DNA of 64,000 nucleotides from Desulforapulum autotrophicum (GTDB lineage Bacteria > Desulfobacterota > Desulfobacteria > Desulfobacterales > Desulfolunaceae). The position numbers and the translations under genes were made by a program. The first letter of the stretch is position 1; every line of letters begins with the position of its first letter. The DNA is taken from the NCBI GenBank assembly GCA_020723285.1, contig DYJE01000018.1:27878-91877 (forward strand). The letters run 5' to 3'. This document shows, one piece after another, positions 25,231 through 33,002 of the stretch. A model generated the notes under the pieces. That model was not told the DNA's origin and made no database searches. It saw only the letters and a program-made list of their open reading frames with translations.

Positions 25231-25746
25231 CTAAAGAGTTTTAAGATGCCAGACCTCTTTTCTCCCTCTGGGGCTGCCCAGAACGATTTCCCCTTTGTCC
25301 TTGTCGATGTCAAGGCGTGCAAGGGGCTTCATGTTTTCAGGGAAAACCACCACCGGGTCTTTGATGGAGATTTTTTTCATGCCCATGGAGAATTCGGCCT
25401 TGGCCTTGGTGGCTTTCAGACGGAGGCTGTTGTTGATGTAGACGGAGATTGTGAAATTTTCAGCGACTATTTTTTTGAAAAGGGCATTGTTGAAAGAGCC
25501 GAATTTGGTCTTTTTGAGATAGAGCTTGTCCGCTTCCAGAGTGTAGCGGCAACGGCCTTCGTTGACCGTGAATGTGACATGTTTGCCGTAGGGGCCGTTT
25601 CTAAGGAGGGACAAGGGGCTTTTGTCTGAAAAGCCATCAAATCCGGCTGGTTCGTTCTGGCCATGGCGTGTCAGGGTATAATAGCCGAAAAGTCCAATGG
25701 ACAGGATGATGACGGAATAAAAGGCGACGAGGATTTTTTTTTTCAT
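25231..25746 (-). CDS. membrane-anchored periplasmic protein, possibly LptC-like
   Basis: Protein of 171 residues with one N-terminal membrane helix (ILVAFYSVIILSIGLFGYY) and a soluble beta-rich remainder (RYTLEADKLYLKKTKFGSFN, then VYINNSLRLKATKAKAEFSM). The alternation and the single anchor recall LptC/OstA-type folds, but no diagnostic motif is present and no other lpt gene is near, so the function is unknown. It lies 55 bases after the large lipoprotein gene on the same strand, with a hairpin between them, and no clear ribosome site is seen directly before its ATG. Confidence 0.65.
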   Translation of the reverse strand: MKKKILVAFYSVIILSIGLFGYYTLTRHGQNEPAGFDGFSDKSPLSLLRNGPYGKHVTFTVNEGRCRYTLEADKLYLKKTKFGSFNNALFKKIVAENFTISVYINNSLRLKATKAKAEFSMGMKKISIKDPVVVFPENMKPLARLDIDKDKGEIVLGSPRGRKEVWHLKTL

Positions 25747-25759
25747 GGATTAGTTTCAG

Positions 25760-25783
25760 CGGAGCACCGGAGAAGGTGCTCCG
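25760..25783 (-). repeat. intercistronic perfect hairpin
   Basis: CGGAGCACC (25760-25768) and GGTGCTCCG (25775-25783) are exact complements around a six-base loop. It lies between the end of the large lipoprotein gene and the start of the small membrane protein gene. The T run at 25791 is on the upstream side in the direction of transcription, so termination on the minus strand is unlikely; an mRNA stabiliser or a check on translation is more likely. Confidence 0.6.
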
Positions 25784-25801
25784 CCCGAATTTTTTTAGAC
25801 G

Positions 25802-28156
25802 TTAGTTGGTGAGTTTGACTGCGCCCGAGTTGCCGTAGTATGCGCCGGAATAATCAACAGAATAACTGAAACCGTTAAGCAGATTATCGTCAATCAACTC
25901 ACTGGCAGCATCCGATGGGAGTGAGACCTCAATACCCGCACCGCTGTTGACCGTTTGGGAAGTGACCCCGCTGGTGCTTCCGTCATATCTTGCACTCCAG
26001 TTTGGCGTATCGTAGCTGTTGAAATAAATTTGGATTCCATGCAGCGATGTCCAATAGTCATCCCAGTAGCCTGAGGCAAGGCCAAAATAAACATAATACG
26101 GCGATCCGCTTTTTTCGATCAGAGCGCACATTTTGCCACTGCCATTGATGGCCAGTTTGGCTTTCAGTTCGTTTGTGTTGATGAAGTAGGGTACGGAGGC
26201 CCAGTCACTTATACTGCCGTCAATGGTTATTGACGCACTGGGTACTTCAGGGGCTGGGATGGGCTCATCCCAGTCGATTTCAACGACGCCCGTAGCGACA
26301 TTTGTTCTGCTTCCCCTGATGTAGAGTTCGATGTCGTCTTCTGTCTGGTCCGCAACATCCAACCAGTTTCTGACCGATTTATCGCCGTTGGCGAAGTCGA
26401 ACAGGGTGTAATTCGCGTAGTCCGGATTGATGGTGTAGGTGTAATAGAAAATGGTGTGTGTGATTTTCTCGTAAGCAAAACCATCGCCGGGGACATATAT
26501 TTCAGGATCCGCTTCATCGGAATCCACACTTTTGATCGGAGTGTTTTTGGTGTCCAGGGCTGCGATGATGGACGCGATGGTGTGGGTGTTCAGTGCGCTG
26601 GCTATCTGGGCGTCAAAGGCGTCGTCCATGGAAAAGGCGTTCCGGACTCGGGCTTTTTTCGCGGCATCAGACAAGGCGGCCAGGGCGGTGCATGCTTTGC
26701 CGTAAGTGGTGGCCGCGTTTTTCAGGGCCGAACGGAAAATTTCCAGCTTGGTTGTGCTGCCCACGCCCAGAAGGCCCGGATTGCTGGTGATGAATTCCTC
26801 TTCCTGGTCTTCGGTGACATCGTCAATGGTGCGGATATCCACCTGGTTGCCGCCGGAAGTGACGGTCCAGTCGCTGACGGTGTAATCGACGGATTCAACA
26901 AAGGCGCATGCGGCGATCATGAGGTTGGTCATGGTTTCAAGAACCTTGACGTCGATGTCGTCCATGTGGATGGTGTCGAAGCCGGCCAGGGAGATGGTGG
27001 TGTGCGCCCCTTCGGCCTTGGCGAAATAGGTGTTGGCTGTCTGAAGTCGCCCGCGAAGTTCTGAAAATGTTCCGATGATGGCGTCTTCCTGGGCAGATGT
27101 TGAAAGATTGACGATGCTCTCAGTGATGCCGTTCATGATGGTTTCATTGTCGAAATCGGTGTCAAAGTCGATTCCCAGATCCTTGAAGAATTCACCGGCC
27201 TCACTGTTGTAGATGAAAGCCAGTTCTGCAACACCCCTGAACAGATTTTCTTCGGGAGTGTCCGGTGTGAAGGTGAGATACGCCACAAAGGCGGCCAGGT
27301 TGGCGGTTGTGGGGTCGTTAAGAAGGGTGAGCAGTCTGTTTTTGAGTTCGGCGAGATCTCCCGTGGCAGCAAATCCGCCATCGATGATATCGTCAAGATG
27401 GCCGAAATTGTCGGATAGCCCGTTTTCGTTGTTCTCATTGCCGATGAAGTCGGTGATGGCATCGTTTATCATGGCACCCTGATCATCGAGTTCATTGTCT
27501 TCAAGATCATCTTCCAGAAGGTCAAGCACTTCTTCAGGTGTCATGTTGCCGTTATCACCGGCCTGGGACAGTGCGGCGAGAAGAAGGGTATAAATGACTT
27601 CAGATTCCGTTGCGCCGTCGTCAGCTCCTGCTACTGTCGGATCGAAGGGACGGTCTTTCAGGATATCCCCATCGGGGCCGAGGAGCTGGGAAATCATCTT
27701 GTTTGCTGCATCGATGGCTGCAGGATCGAGGTACGAACCGGCTTTTCTGACAGCCAGTTCCGTGAGCGGCGTTACGCAGACGGACACTTCCCCACCCACA
27801 GAGGAGGGTAAGGCAGCCCGGCGGACTTCGGTCAAAGTCCGCGTCTCGCCTGTGGCCTCGTCGATGTATGTTCCGCCTGTGGCCTCGATAAGAATGGCAC
27901 CCGTGTAAGTTCCCACATTGGCCGTGTAATCCCCGTTGCTGTCTGTGGTTGCCGTTGTGATGAGCGTTCCTTTGATACCGTTTTCAATTTTATAGATACT
28001 GATTGTGGCTCCGGCCACAGGGCCTTCGGAAACGGTTCCTGAAAGTGTCGTTGATACCGGCTTGGGCGGATCGTCGTCATCGCTGCACCCCCACACATTT
28101 AAAAGCGCCAGAAGGCAAAGAAAATACAAAGACCATCGCAATTTTCCTCGTTTCAT
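25802..28156 (-). CDS. large lipoprotein with carboxypeptidase-regulatory-like domain
   Basis: Lipid-anchored protein of 784 residues. The signal peptide ends in a lipobox (LLNVWGC, Cys24), followed by an Asp/Pro spacer. Residues of about 38-120 form a CarboxypepD_reg/Cna-B-type beta-sandwich (TLSGTVSEGPVAGATISIYK, TTDSNGDYTANVGTYTGAIL). A long helical middle (about 125-500) has no family I recognise. The C-terminal 200 residues look like a beta-rich binding module (SASITIDGSISDWASVPYFI ... YYVYFGLASGYWDDYW). A GGAGGA ribosome site precedes the ATG. The gene probably forms an operon with the membrane protein downstream. The role is unknown; surface display or nutrient binding is plausible. 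Confidence 0.8.
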   Translation of the reverse strand: MKRGKLRWSLYFLCLLALLNVWGCSDDDDPPKPVSTTLSGTVSEGPVAGATISIYKIENGIKGTLITTATTDSNGDYTANVGTYTGAILIEATGGTYIDEATGETRTLTEVRRAALPSSVGGEVSVCVTPLTELAVRKAGSYLDPAAIDAANKMISQLLGPDGDILKDRPFDPTVAGADDGATESEVIYTLLLAALSQAGDNGNMTPEEVLDLLEDDLEDNELDDQGAMINDAITDFIGNENNENGLSDNFGHLDDIIDGGFAATGDLAELKNRLLTLLNDPTTANLAAFVAYLTFTPDTPEENLFRGVAELAFIYNSEAGEFFKDLGIDFDTDFDNETIMNGITESIVNLSTSAQEDAIIGTFSELRGRLQTANTYFAKAEGAHTTISLAGFDTIHMDDIDVKVLETMTNLMIAACAFVESVDYTVSDWTVTSGGNQVDIRTIDDVTEDQEEEFITSNPGLLGVGSTTKLEIFRSALKNAATTYGKACTALAALSDAAKKARVRNAFSMDDAFDAQIASALNTHTIASIIAALDTKNTPIKSVDSDEADPEIYVPGDGFAYEKITHTIFYYTYTINPDYANYTLFDFANGDKSVRNWLDVADQTEDDIELYIRGSRTNVATGVVEIDWDEPIPAPEVPSASITIDGSISDWASVPYFINTNELKAKLAINGSGKMCALIEKSGSPYYVYFGLASGYWDDYWTSLHGIQIYFNSYDTPNWSARYDGSTSGVTSQTVNSGAGIEVSLPSDAASELIDDNLLNGFSYSVDYSGAYYGNSGAVKLTN

Positions 28157-28237
28157 TGAGTCCTCCTCTAAAAAGTATAGTTCTTGTATTCGTGAAACTT
28201 TTTGAAGAATTAAATAACGGCTGTCTCTTCAGTGGTC

Positions 28238-28259
28238 TATTTCCGTAAAACGGAATAGA
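28238..28259. promoter_or_regulatory. candidate operator palindrome
   Basis: Core TTCCG-taaaa-CGGAA at 28241-28255 with flanking symmetry (TCTATT before, AATAGA after, one bulge). It is located between the divergent lipoprotein and START-domain genes. The regulator is unknown. Confidence 0.45.
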
Positions 28260-28458
28260 TACTAATAGAATAATAGATAATTGTCGAGATAAAAATTACT
28301 CGTGTCAGGTTTGATGATCGAACCAATGAGAAATATAAGAAATCCTTAAATGGTATGGGAACGGTGGTGTGCATGGCCGGGGATAGGCTATTGCCAGAAT
28401 CTCTAAAAAACCAAAATCAATAAAGATAATTTGAAAAAAAAGATGGCGGGATTGGTGA

Positions 28459-28487
28459 TTGACAACTTCATGATGTTCATATTAAAG
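28459..28487 (+). promoter_or_regulatory. possible sigma-70 promoter of the START-domain genes
   Basis: TTGACA, 17 bases, then TTAAAG. The -35 block is perfect and the -10 block weak (three of six). It lies about 57 bases before the start at 28544. Confidence 0.4.
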
Positions 28488-28543
28488 AAACCCATCCGTC
28501 GACTTTTTTTAATGACATTCTTCTGAAAAACCGGGAGGAAATG

Positions 28544-29209
28544 ATGAATAACAGATCGTTGTGGGCTACCGTTATTTTTTTTCTTGTATTACAATACCAA
28601 GGTTCGGCTGCAGAGAACTCATGGAGACAGACCGGAGACAAAGGGGGAGTGAAATGCTACGAAAGGGCCGTTGAGGATTCCGGAATCAGGGAATACCGAT
28701 CTGTTTCAGTGATGAATCATTCCATCGAAACCCTTCTTGAAGTGCTCATCGATGTCCCGTCTTATCCCCAGTGGATGCCGGACTGCATGGAGGCCCGTAT
28801 ACTGAGGGAATTCAAAAAAGGCCTCGAAAGGGGAAACTATTACATTTACTTGAAAATGAACGGAATATGGCCGGCTGACAACAGGGATCTCGTCATTGAG
28901 TCGTTACCGAAAACCGACTGGGAGGGCGGTGTTTCAGTGATTCGGCTGAAAAAACTCGATGACGGTGTGTTGCCTCAACAGCCGGGATTGGTTCGGATCG
29001 CTGATTTTATGTCGGAATTCAAACTTGAAATCATCTCACGGGATAAAACCATGGTGACCATGACCACGTATGTGGATGTGGGGGGGATGATTCCGTCTTT
29101 CATGGCCGCCATCCAGACGAAAAGTGTTCCGTTCGGAACGCTTGCAGGGCTGAACCGTATGGCTTCTGACCCCCGATATCGGAAAGCGGCTGCAAAAGAT
29201 TACTTTTGA
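28544..29209 (+). CDS. secreted START-domain protein, copy 1
   Basis: Exported protein of about 221 residues with a signal peptide (cut near GSAAE). Two ATG codons stand in tandem; 28544 is preferred because it is five bases from the GGAGG site, against two for 28541. The rest is a START/StAR-like lipid-binding domain: WRQTGDKGGVKCYERAVEDS, EVLIDVPSYPQWMPDCMEAR, IWPADNRDLVIESLP and SVPFGTLAGLNRMA. Such domains hold a hydrophobic ligand in a deep pocket. It is a clear paralogue of the gene at 29453, sharing DVP-Y-WMP-C and NRDLV blocks. A role in moving lipids or quinones through the periplasm is inference. Confidence 0.85.
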   Translation: MNNRSLWATVIFFLVLQYQGSAAENSWRQTGDKGGVKCYERAVEDSGIREYRSVSVMNHSIETLLEVLIDVPSYPQWMPDCMEARILREFKKGLERGNYYIYLKMNGIWPADNRDLVIESLPKTDWEGGVSVIRLKKLDDGVLPQQPGLVRIADFMSEFKLEIISRDKTMVTMTTYVDVGGMIPSFMAAIQTKSVPFGTLAGLNRMASDPRYRKAAAKDYF

Positions 29210-29452
29210 AGGCCATTTATGCCAATTCCACCGCCGGTTCTCTGACCGGACGCGGGCTGTGCCTCACGTCACGCATAAACATTTTTTATTCATGCGAACA
29301 ATGAATCTAAATTCTTGACTATGTCAGTCCGCCATAGTACACAAAAATTGTACATCAGGAAAAAAAGTGCCGGGTGGATCTAAACGCCTGGCCAGGCAGC
29401 ATCATTTTTTCCCTGTATGCGGTGAACGAGGGTTCGGGTTAAAGGGGGGGGC

Positions 29453-30115
29453 ATGCGGATTATCATATGGGGGGTGGTGTTATTATTGATTTCCGCCTCG
29501 GCGTGGTGCGGTGAAACGGGCTATCAGTGGGAACTGATCAAGAAAAAAGACGGAATTGACGTGTATTCCAGCAGAACTCCGGGTTCGGATTTCAGGACGT
29601 ATAAAGCTCAGAGCATCATTGAAAGACCCTGGGAAGTTCTTTTTGAGGTGCTGCTCGACGTTCCCGGTTACTCCGGATGGATGCCGGGTTGCCGGTCATC
29701 GTCCATCGTCAAAATGGTCCATGATGATCCCATCAAAGGGAATTTTATCATCCATTTTGTCTGGGACGCCATATGGCCGGTAAAAAACCGTGATCTGGTC
29801 GTGGCGGTCAATTCGGATCATGACTGGGATAACGATCATGTATCCGTCGTTCTGCAGGCCACCGATCAGCACAACATACCGGTTCCTGAAGGACTTGTCC
29901 GGCTTAACGCTTTTTTCGCGCGATTTGATTTTAAATACATTGACAGAAACAGGACAGAGGTTGTTTTTGTCACCATGATCGATCCTGGTGGTATCGTTCC
30001 ATCGGGAGTTGCGGATATTCAGACAGCGACAGTTCCCTTTGACACACTCAAAGGCCTCGCCAAGCAGGCAGGGAATCCCAAGTACTACAAACAGGCCGTG
30101 ATGGATTACTTCTGA
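29453..30115 (+). CDS. secreted START-domain protein, copy 2
   Basis: Paralogue of the preceding gene, 220 residues, with a signal peptide (cut near SAWCG-E). Shared motifs: WELIKKKDGIDVYSSRTPGS, FEVLLDVPGYSGWMPGCRSS, IWPVKNRDLVVAV and TVPFDTLKGLAKQA. The two copies differ in most other positions, so the duplication is old. It starts after a strong GGGGGGG run and is followed after 22 bases by the YadA-like gene. A 243-base gap to copy 1 holds a GTACA-N7-TGTAC inverted repeat near 29336 and possibly its own promoter. Confidence 0.85.
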   Translation: MRIIIWGVVLLLISASAWCGETGYQWELIKKKDGIDVYSSRTPGSDFRTYKAQSIIERPWEVLFEVLLDVPGYSGWMPGCRSSSIVKMVHDDPIKGNFIIHFVWDAIWPVKNRDLVVAVNSDHDWDNDHVSVVLQATDQHNIPVPEGLVRLNAFFARFDFKYIDRNRTEVVFVTMIDPGGIVPSGVADIQTATVPFDTLKGLAKQAGNPKYYKQAVMDYF

Positions 30116-30137
30116 CATTTTAATGAGGTGAAGTGGT

Positions 30138-31235
30138 ATGAAACAGAACGTGTTTATCGGTATTCTATGTTTAGTTGGGATTTCGCTGCTGGTCATCCAG
30201 TCGGCTCAAGCCAAGAAAATCAGCAATTACGAAGAAATGTACGCCCTTTTCCCTGGGGGGGCGGCCCACTCCGACATGAACAGGGCTGTTGTCGAAAACG
30301 CACAGAAGCTCGTGGCAGAAAGGCAGATGTTAAGAAAACGGCGGACCATACGCTTCATGAAACCAGTGTCGGTCGACGTCATGAATGAGAAATATATCTC
30401 CGTGGCATTCGATGTTCAGATAATGCCGGCCAAACCTTCTGTCTTTGCCCTTTTGTTTGAAACGAGCGGTGATAATCCTGTTGCGTTTCCAAATACGACG
30501 TATCTCCATTGGGTCGGGGCAAACGATCTGAAAATTTTCAGTGCGATGGACATGGCCGGTCTCTATAAAAGTTACCAGGAAATGGGAATTGAGGACTGCA
30601 AACCGGGTTTCGAGAGATCTGGTCTTGAAAAAGCGCTGCTTGGCAAGGCGGATATCAATCATACTCATGATGTGTCCACCCTGGTTTCGGGAATTCTTCC
30701 GGAAACCAGGGTCGATGACAGCATCGCCCGGGACAAGGAAGTGGGAGATATGATGAAATCATACGTGGCGGGTCTTGAACGTAAAATCGATCAGCTTGAA
30801 CGCAAACTGGCCGCTGTGAATGACCTGCTGAACGGAGTCACTCGAAGCAACGGCACCATCACGTTCAGCAACGTGAATCTCCAGATTGTCAACGGCAAAG
30901 GGGCAACGGGCGAGATAAACGGAAAAGGGAATCTCATTGTGGGCTACAATGAATACAGGGGCGGTGGCGATGTCCGAAACGGTTCGCATAACATCATCGT
31001 TGGCAGTCGAAACAATTATTCCTCGTTTGGCGGAATTGTTTCAGGAACGGCAAACGATATCACCGGGCGTTACGCTTCGGTGGTTGGTGGCCACACCAAC
31101 TCGGCAGGGGGTGAATTTTCAACCATCGTGGGCGGAGCCAAAAACAAAGCCAAGGGCAAGTATGCCAGCATCAACGGCCAGACTGATCGAACGAAAGTGG
31201 ATACGGCGGGAAATCCTCATTTCATAAACAACTGA
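30138..31235 (+). CDS. secreted protein with tail-fibre-like and YadA-head-like repeats
   Basis: Exported protein of 365 residues with a signal peptide (cut after QSAQA). After a globular N-terminal part there is a short motif known from phage tail fibres (KADINHTHDVSTLVSGILPE, then TRVDDSIAR) and a coiled coil (AGLERKIDQLERKLAAVNDL). The C-terminus has about five 14-residue repeats of the YadA/Hep_Hag kind (GIVSGTANDITGRYASVVGG, HTNSAGGEFSTIVGGAKNKA). Trimeric autotransporters end in a membrane anchor; this one ends shortly after the repeats with no anchor, so it is likely a secreted trimeric fibre. It probably forms an operon with the START genes; a strong terminator follows. Confidence 0.8.
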   Translation: MKQNVFIGILCLVGISLLVIQSAQAKKISNYEEMYALFPGGAAHSDMNRAVVENAQKLVAERQMLRKRRTIRFMKPVSVDVMNEKYISVAFDVQIMPAKPSVFALLFETSGDNPVAFPNTTYLHWVGANDLKIFSAMDMAGLYKSYQEMGIEDCKPGFERSGLEKALLGKADINHTHDVSTLVSGILPETRVDDSIARDKEVGDMMKSYVAGLERKIDQLERKLAAVNDLLNGVTRSNGTITFSNVNLQIVNGKGATGEINGKGNLIVGYNEYRGGGDVRNGSHNIIVGSRNNYSSFGGIVSGTANDITGRYASVVGGHTNSAGGEFSTIVGGAKNKAKGKYASINGQTDRTKVDTAGNPHFINN

Positions 31236-31238
31236 TTA

Positions 31239-31283
31239 AAAAATCCCCCGAATTCAGAGCGTTGAATCCGGGGGATTTTTTTC
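31239..31283 (+). terminator. strong rho-independent terminator
   Basis: A stem of about 15 pairs with one mismatch: AATCCCCCG-AATTCA against TGAAT-CCGGGGGATT, six-base loop, then a run of seven T. It ends the START/YadA-like operon and faces the convergent regulator gene. Confidence 0.92.
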
Positions 31284-31328
31284 GGTATTCATCACCCTTC
31301 ATGACATTCAATCCACAGGGTTGGTCTG

Positions 31329-31994
31329 TTATCGGTCAAGCGTGGTCAATCCTTCCTGAACAGCGAATTTTGTCAGTTTTGCAATGCTGTGTATGTTCAG
31401 CTTTTCCATGATCTGGCGGCGATGGGTGTTGACGGTGGACTCACTGACGAAAAGACGCTGGCCGATATCACGGGAAGAAACCCCTTCTGCGATGAGCTGG
31501 AGAACTTCCCGCTCCCGGCCTGTGAGTTCCGGCGTGGCAGTGACGGCGGAGCGTGAGGCAGAGGCGTGGAGATAGTCCTGGACCACGGTATGAGCGATCA
31601 GCGGGCTCAGGTATGTTTTATCTTCTGCAACGGTTACGATGGCGTGTCGTAACTCATCGACAGAACAGCTTTTCAGCAGATAACCTTTGGCTCCGGATTT
31701 GAGCATCCCGGCAACAAACTGGCGATGGGTGCTCATGGTCAGCGCGATAACATCGATGCCCAGATTCAGTGCGACGATCTGTCTGGCCGCGTCCACCCCG
31801 TTTAATTCAGGAAGATTCACCTCCATAATGACGATTCGAGGTCTGAGATCCTGGGCAGCTTTTAGCGCCTCGCGACCTGTGGATGCTTCGCCGGTTATAA
31901 AAATTCGTTCGTCTTTTTCGAACAGTGCTTTGAGGCCTGAGCGGGTGATGGTCTGATCATCGGCCAGGATAACACTGATACGTTCTTGGGTCAT
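31329..31994 (-). CDS. NarL/LuxR-family response regulator with Glu in place of phospho-Asp
   Basis: Regulator of about 221 residues. The ATG at 31994 follows an AGGA site at proper distance; a GTG five codons upstream is possible. Residues of about 5-125 form a receiver with the acidic pair D12-D13 and the Lys of YLLKS intact, but the phospho-acceptor position is Glu58 (IVIMEVNLPELNG). The C-terminal LuxR helix-turn-helix reads LTGREREVLQLIAEGVSSRD, IGQRLFVSESTVNTHRRQIM. Asp-to-Glu changes can mimic phosphorylation in some receivers, so this protein may be locked on. No sensor kinase lies next to it. Targets are unknown; the neighbouring surface genes are candidates. Confidence 0.92.
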   Translation of the reverse strand: MTQERISVILADDQTITRSGLKALFEKDERIFITGEASTGREALKAAQDLRPRIVIMEVNLPELNGVDAARQIVALNLGIDVIALTMSTHRQFVAGMLKSGAKGYLLKSCSVDELRHAIVTVAEDKTYLSPLIAHTVVQDYLHASASRSAVTATPELTGREREVLQLIAEGVSSRDIGQRLFVSESTVNTHRRQIMEKLNIHSIAKLTKFAVQEGLTTLDR

Positions 31995-32331
31995 GGTTAT
32001 ATCCTGCACTGGTTAAGGATGATGTTTATTGAAGCCTGCACATCGTTTCCTATCACAGTTGAACATTCGTGTAAACGACCTGTTGGCAGGGCATGGAGAA
32101 CTTTGGGAGAGGGCTGTAAATCACGGATATGTTACTTTTTTTTGACGCCGGCAATTATTTTTTCGATCGTATAAAAGATTATATTAGTTTGCTATCATTG
32201 TTTATTAAGCTTGATTATTGTCCATTGGATAAACTATAATAACATAATTTTTATCGGATTATTCAGTGAGGCCCAGGGGGGGCCGATACGTATTATAAAG
32301 AATGAACCGACGATCAATTTTTGGGGGAAAC
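31995..32331. other. AT-rich divergent intergenic region
   Basis: Lies between the NarL-type regulator and the TetR gene. It contains a good sigma-70 promoter for the TetR gene (32211-32240) and a GGGGGA ribosome site at 32323-32328. No gene is seen; the left half is unremarkable. Confidence 0.6.
32211..32240 (+). promoter_or_regulatory. sigma-70 promoter of the TetR-family gene
   Basis: TTGATT (32211-32216), 18 bases, then a perfect TATAAT (32235-32240), in AT-rich DNA about 92 bases before the start codon. Confidence 0.65.
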
Positions 32332-32682
32332 ATGTCAAAAAAGACCTTCGACGAGCTGCGCGAAGAGGCCAGGGAAGCCCGAAAAGAAATCATTCTGGAC
32401 GCTACGGCTAAATTATTTAAAAAAAAATCGATTTTCAAAATCAGCATGCGTGACATCGCCATGGAAGCCGGGATGTCTGCAGGCAACATCTATTTTTATT
32501 TTGAAGACCGTGAAGCCATTGTCAGAGAGTTGATGCTGCGGGATGAAAAAAACATTATCGATATTTTCAGGTCCATCATTAAAATCGACAGCGATGATGC
32601 CAAGCTGCTTCAGCAGAAAATCATGGTGGCGGAACATGAGCTGGCGAACGATTTTTCCCGACCCGGAACCCGTGCGGTGTAA
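32332..32682 (+). CDS. short TetR/AcrR-family regulator lacking most of the ligand domain
   Basis: Protein of 116 residues. The ATG at 32332 is preferred over 32302 for its GGGGGA ribosome site. The TetR helix-turn-helix is complete: ARKEIILDATAKLFKKKSIF, KISMRDIAMEAGMSAGNIYF, YFEDREAIVREL. The effector-binding domain stops after about two helices, whereas TetR proteins are usually near 190-220 residues. No continuation was found in other frames downstream, so it is a real truncation or a naturally short form. An inverted repeat overlapping the next promoter (32764-32784) is a candidate binding site. It is possibly an operator-binding protein without a usual inducer pocket. Confidence 0.8.
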   Translation: MSKKTFDELREEAREARKEIILDATAKLFKKKSIFKISMRDIAMEAGMSAGNIYFYFEDREAIVRELMLRDEKNIIDIFRSIIKIDSDDAKLLQQKIMVAEHELANDFSRPGTRAV

Positions 32683-32737
32683 GGAGATATTGTACGTAAG
32701 TTAAAAATCATATTTTCGGAACAAAAAAATCACAAAT

Positions 32738-32766
32738 TTGACGATTGGCCATTGGGCCTAAATATG
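32738..32766 (+). promoter_or_regulatory. sigma-70-type promoter of the giant surface protein
   Basis: TTGACG (32738-32743), 17 bases, AATATG (32761-32766). The -35 block has five of six and the -10 block three of six matches. Confidence 0.45.
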
Positions 32767-32784
32767 TTTATTTAACGTAAACAT
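32764..32784. promoter_or_regulatory. candidate repressor operator overlapping the promoter
   Basis: ATGTTTA (32764-32770) and TAAACAT (32778-32784) are exact seven-base complements separated by seven bases, placed over the -10 block and probable start site. The TetR gene ends about 80 bases upstream, so its product is the first candidate to bind here. Confidence 0.5.
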
Positions 32785-32811
32785 TGTTTATAAATTTGTG
32801 TTTTTTTTGTG

Positions 32812-32873
32812 CCAGCGGATTGGACGATTGTATAAATGAATGCCTGCACGTACCCTATTCCGCTGGTTTTTTT
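32812..32873 (+). terminator. long-loop hairpin with T run in leader, possible attenuator
   Basis: CCAGCGGA (32812-32819) pairs with TCCGCTGG (32859-32866), followed by seven T. The loop is about 39 bases. It lies inside the leader of the giant gene, so it may act as an attenuator rather than end the TetR transcript. Confidence 0.45.
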
Positions 32874-33002
32874 GGGCTTCACGATCAAGAAACAGACGGT
32901 TGCCACAGTTATGCGATCAAACCTGTGACAGTGGTCGTGAGACCGGGTGCGAATGAATGGTCCATATTGTCCTGCTGAAGATAGTTTTCAAGGGGGAGTC
33001 GT

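Larger units (their letters stand above)
28157..28543. other. divergent intergenic region with palindrome and promoter
   Basis: Lies between two divergent genes. A near-perfect palindrome TTCCGTAAAACGGAA (28241-28255) extends outward to TCTATT and AATAGA with one unpaired T and could be an operator for both genes. A sigma-70-type promoter TTGACA-N17-TTAAAG is at 28459-28487. The rest is AT-rich and featureless. Confidence 0.55.
32683..33002. other. promoter and leader region of the giant surface protein gene
   Basis: No gene. It holds a sigma-70-type promoter (32738-32766), an inverted repeat over its -10 and start region (32764-32784), and a long-loop hairpin followed by T residues (32812-32873). 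The leader before the ATG at 33003 is therefore about 220 bases. The last 130 bases show nothing further. Confidence 0.6.

Noticed and set aside
26456..27064. 202-codon plus-strand frame within the large lipoprotein gene
   Set aside because: Gly/Val-rich shadow of the minus-strand gene, without a start site.
32683..33002. Frameshifted remainder of the TetR ligand domain
   Set aside because: No frame downstream continues with helix-forming TetR-like sequence; only short frames rich in Cys or stop codons are present.
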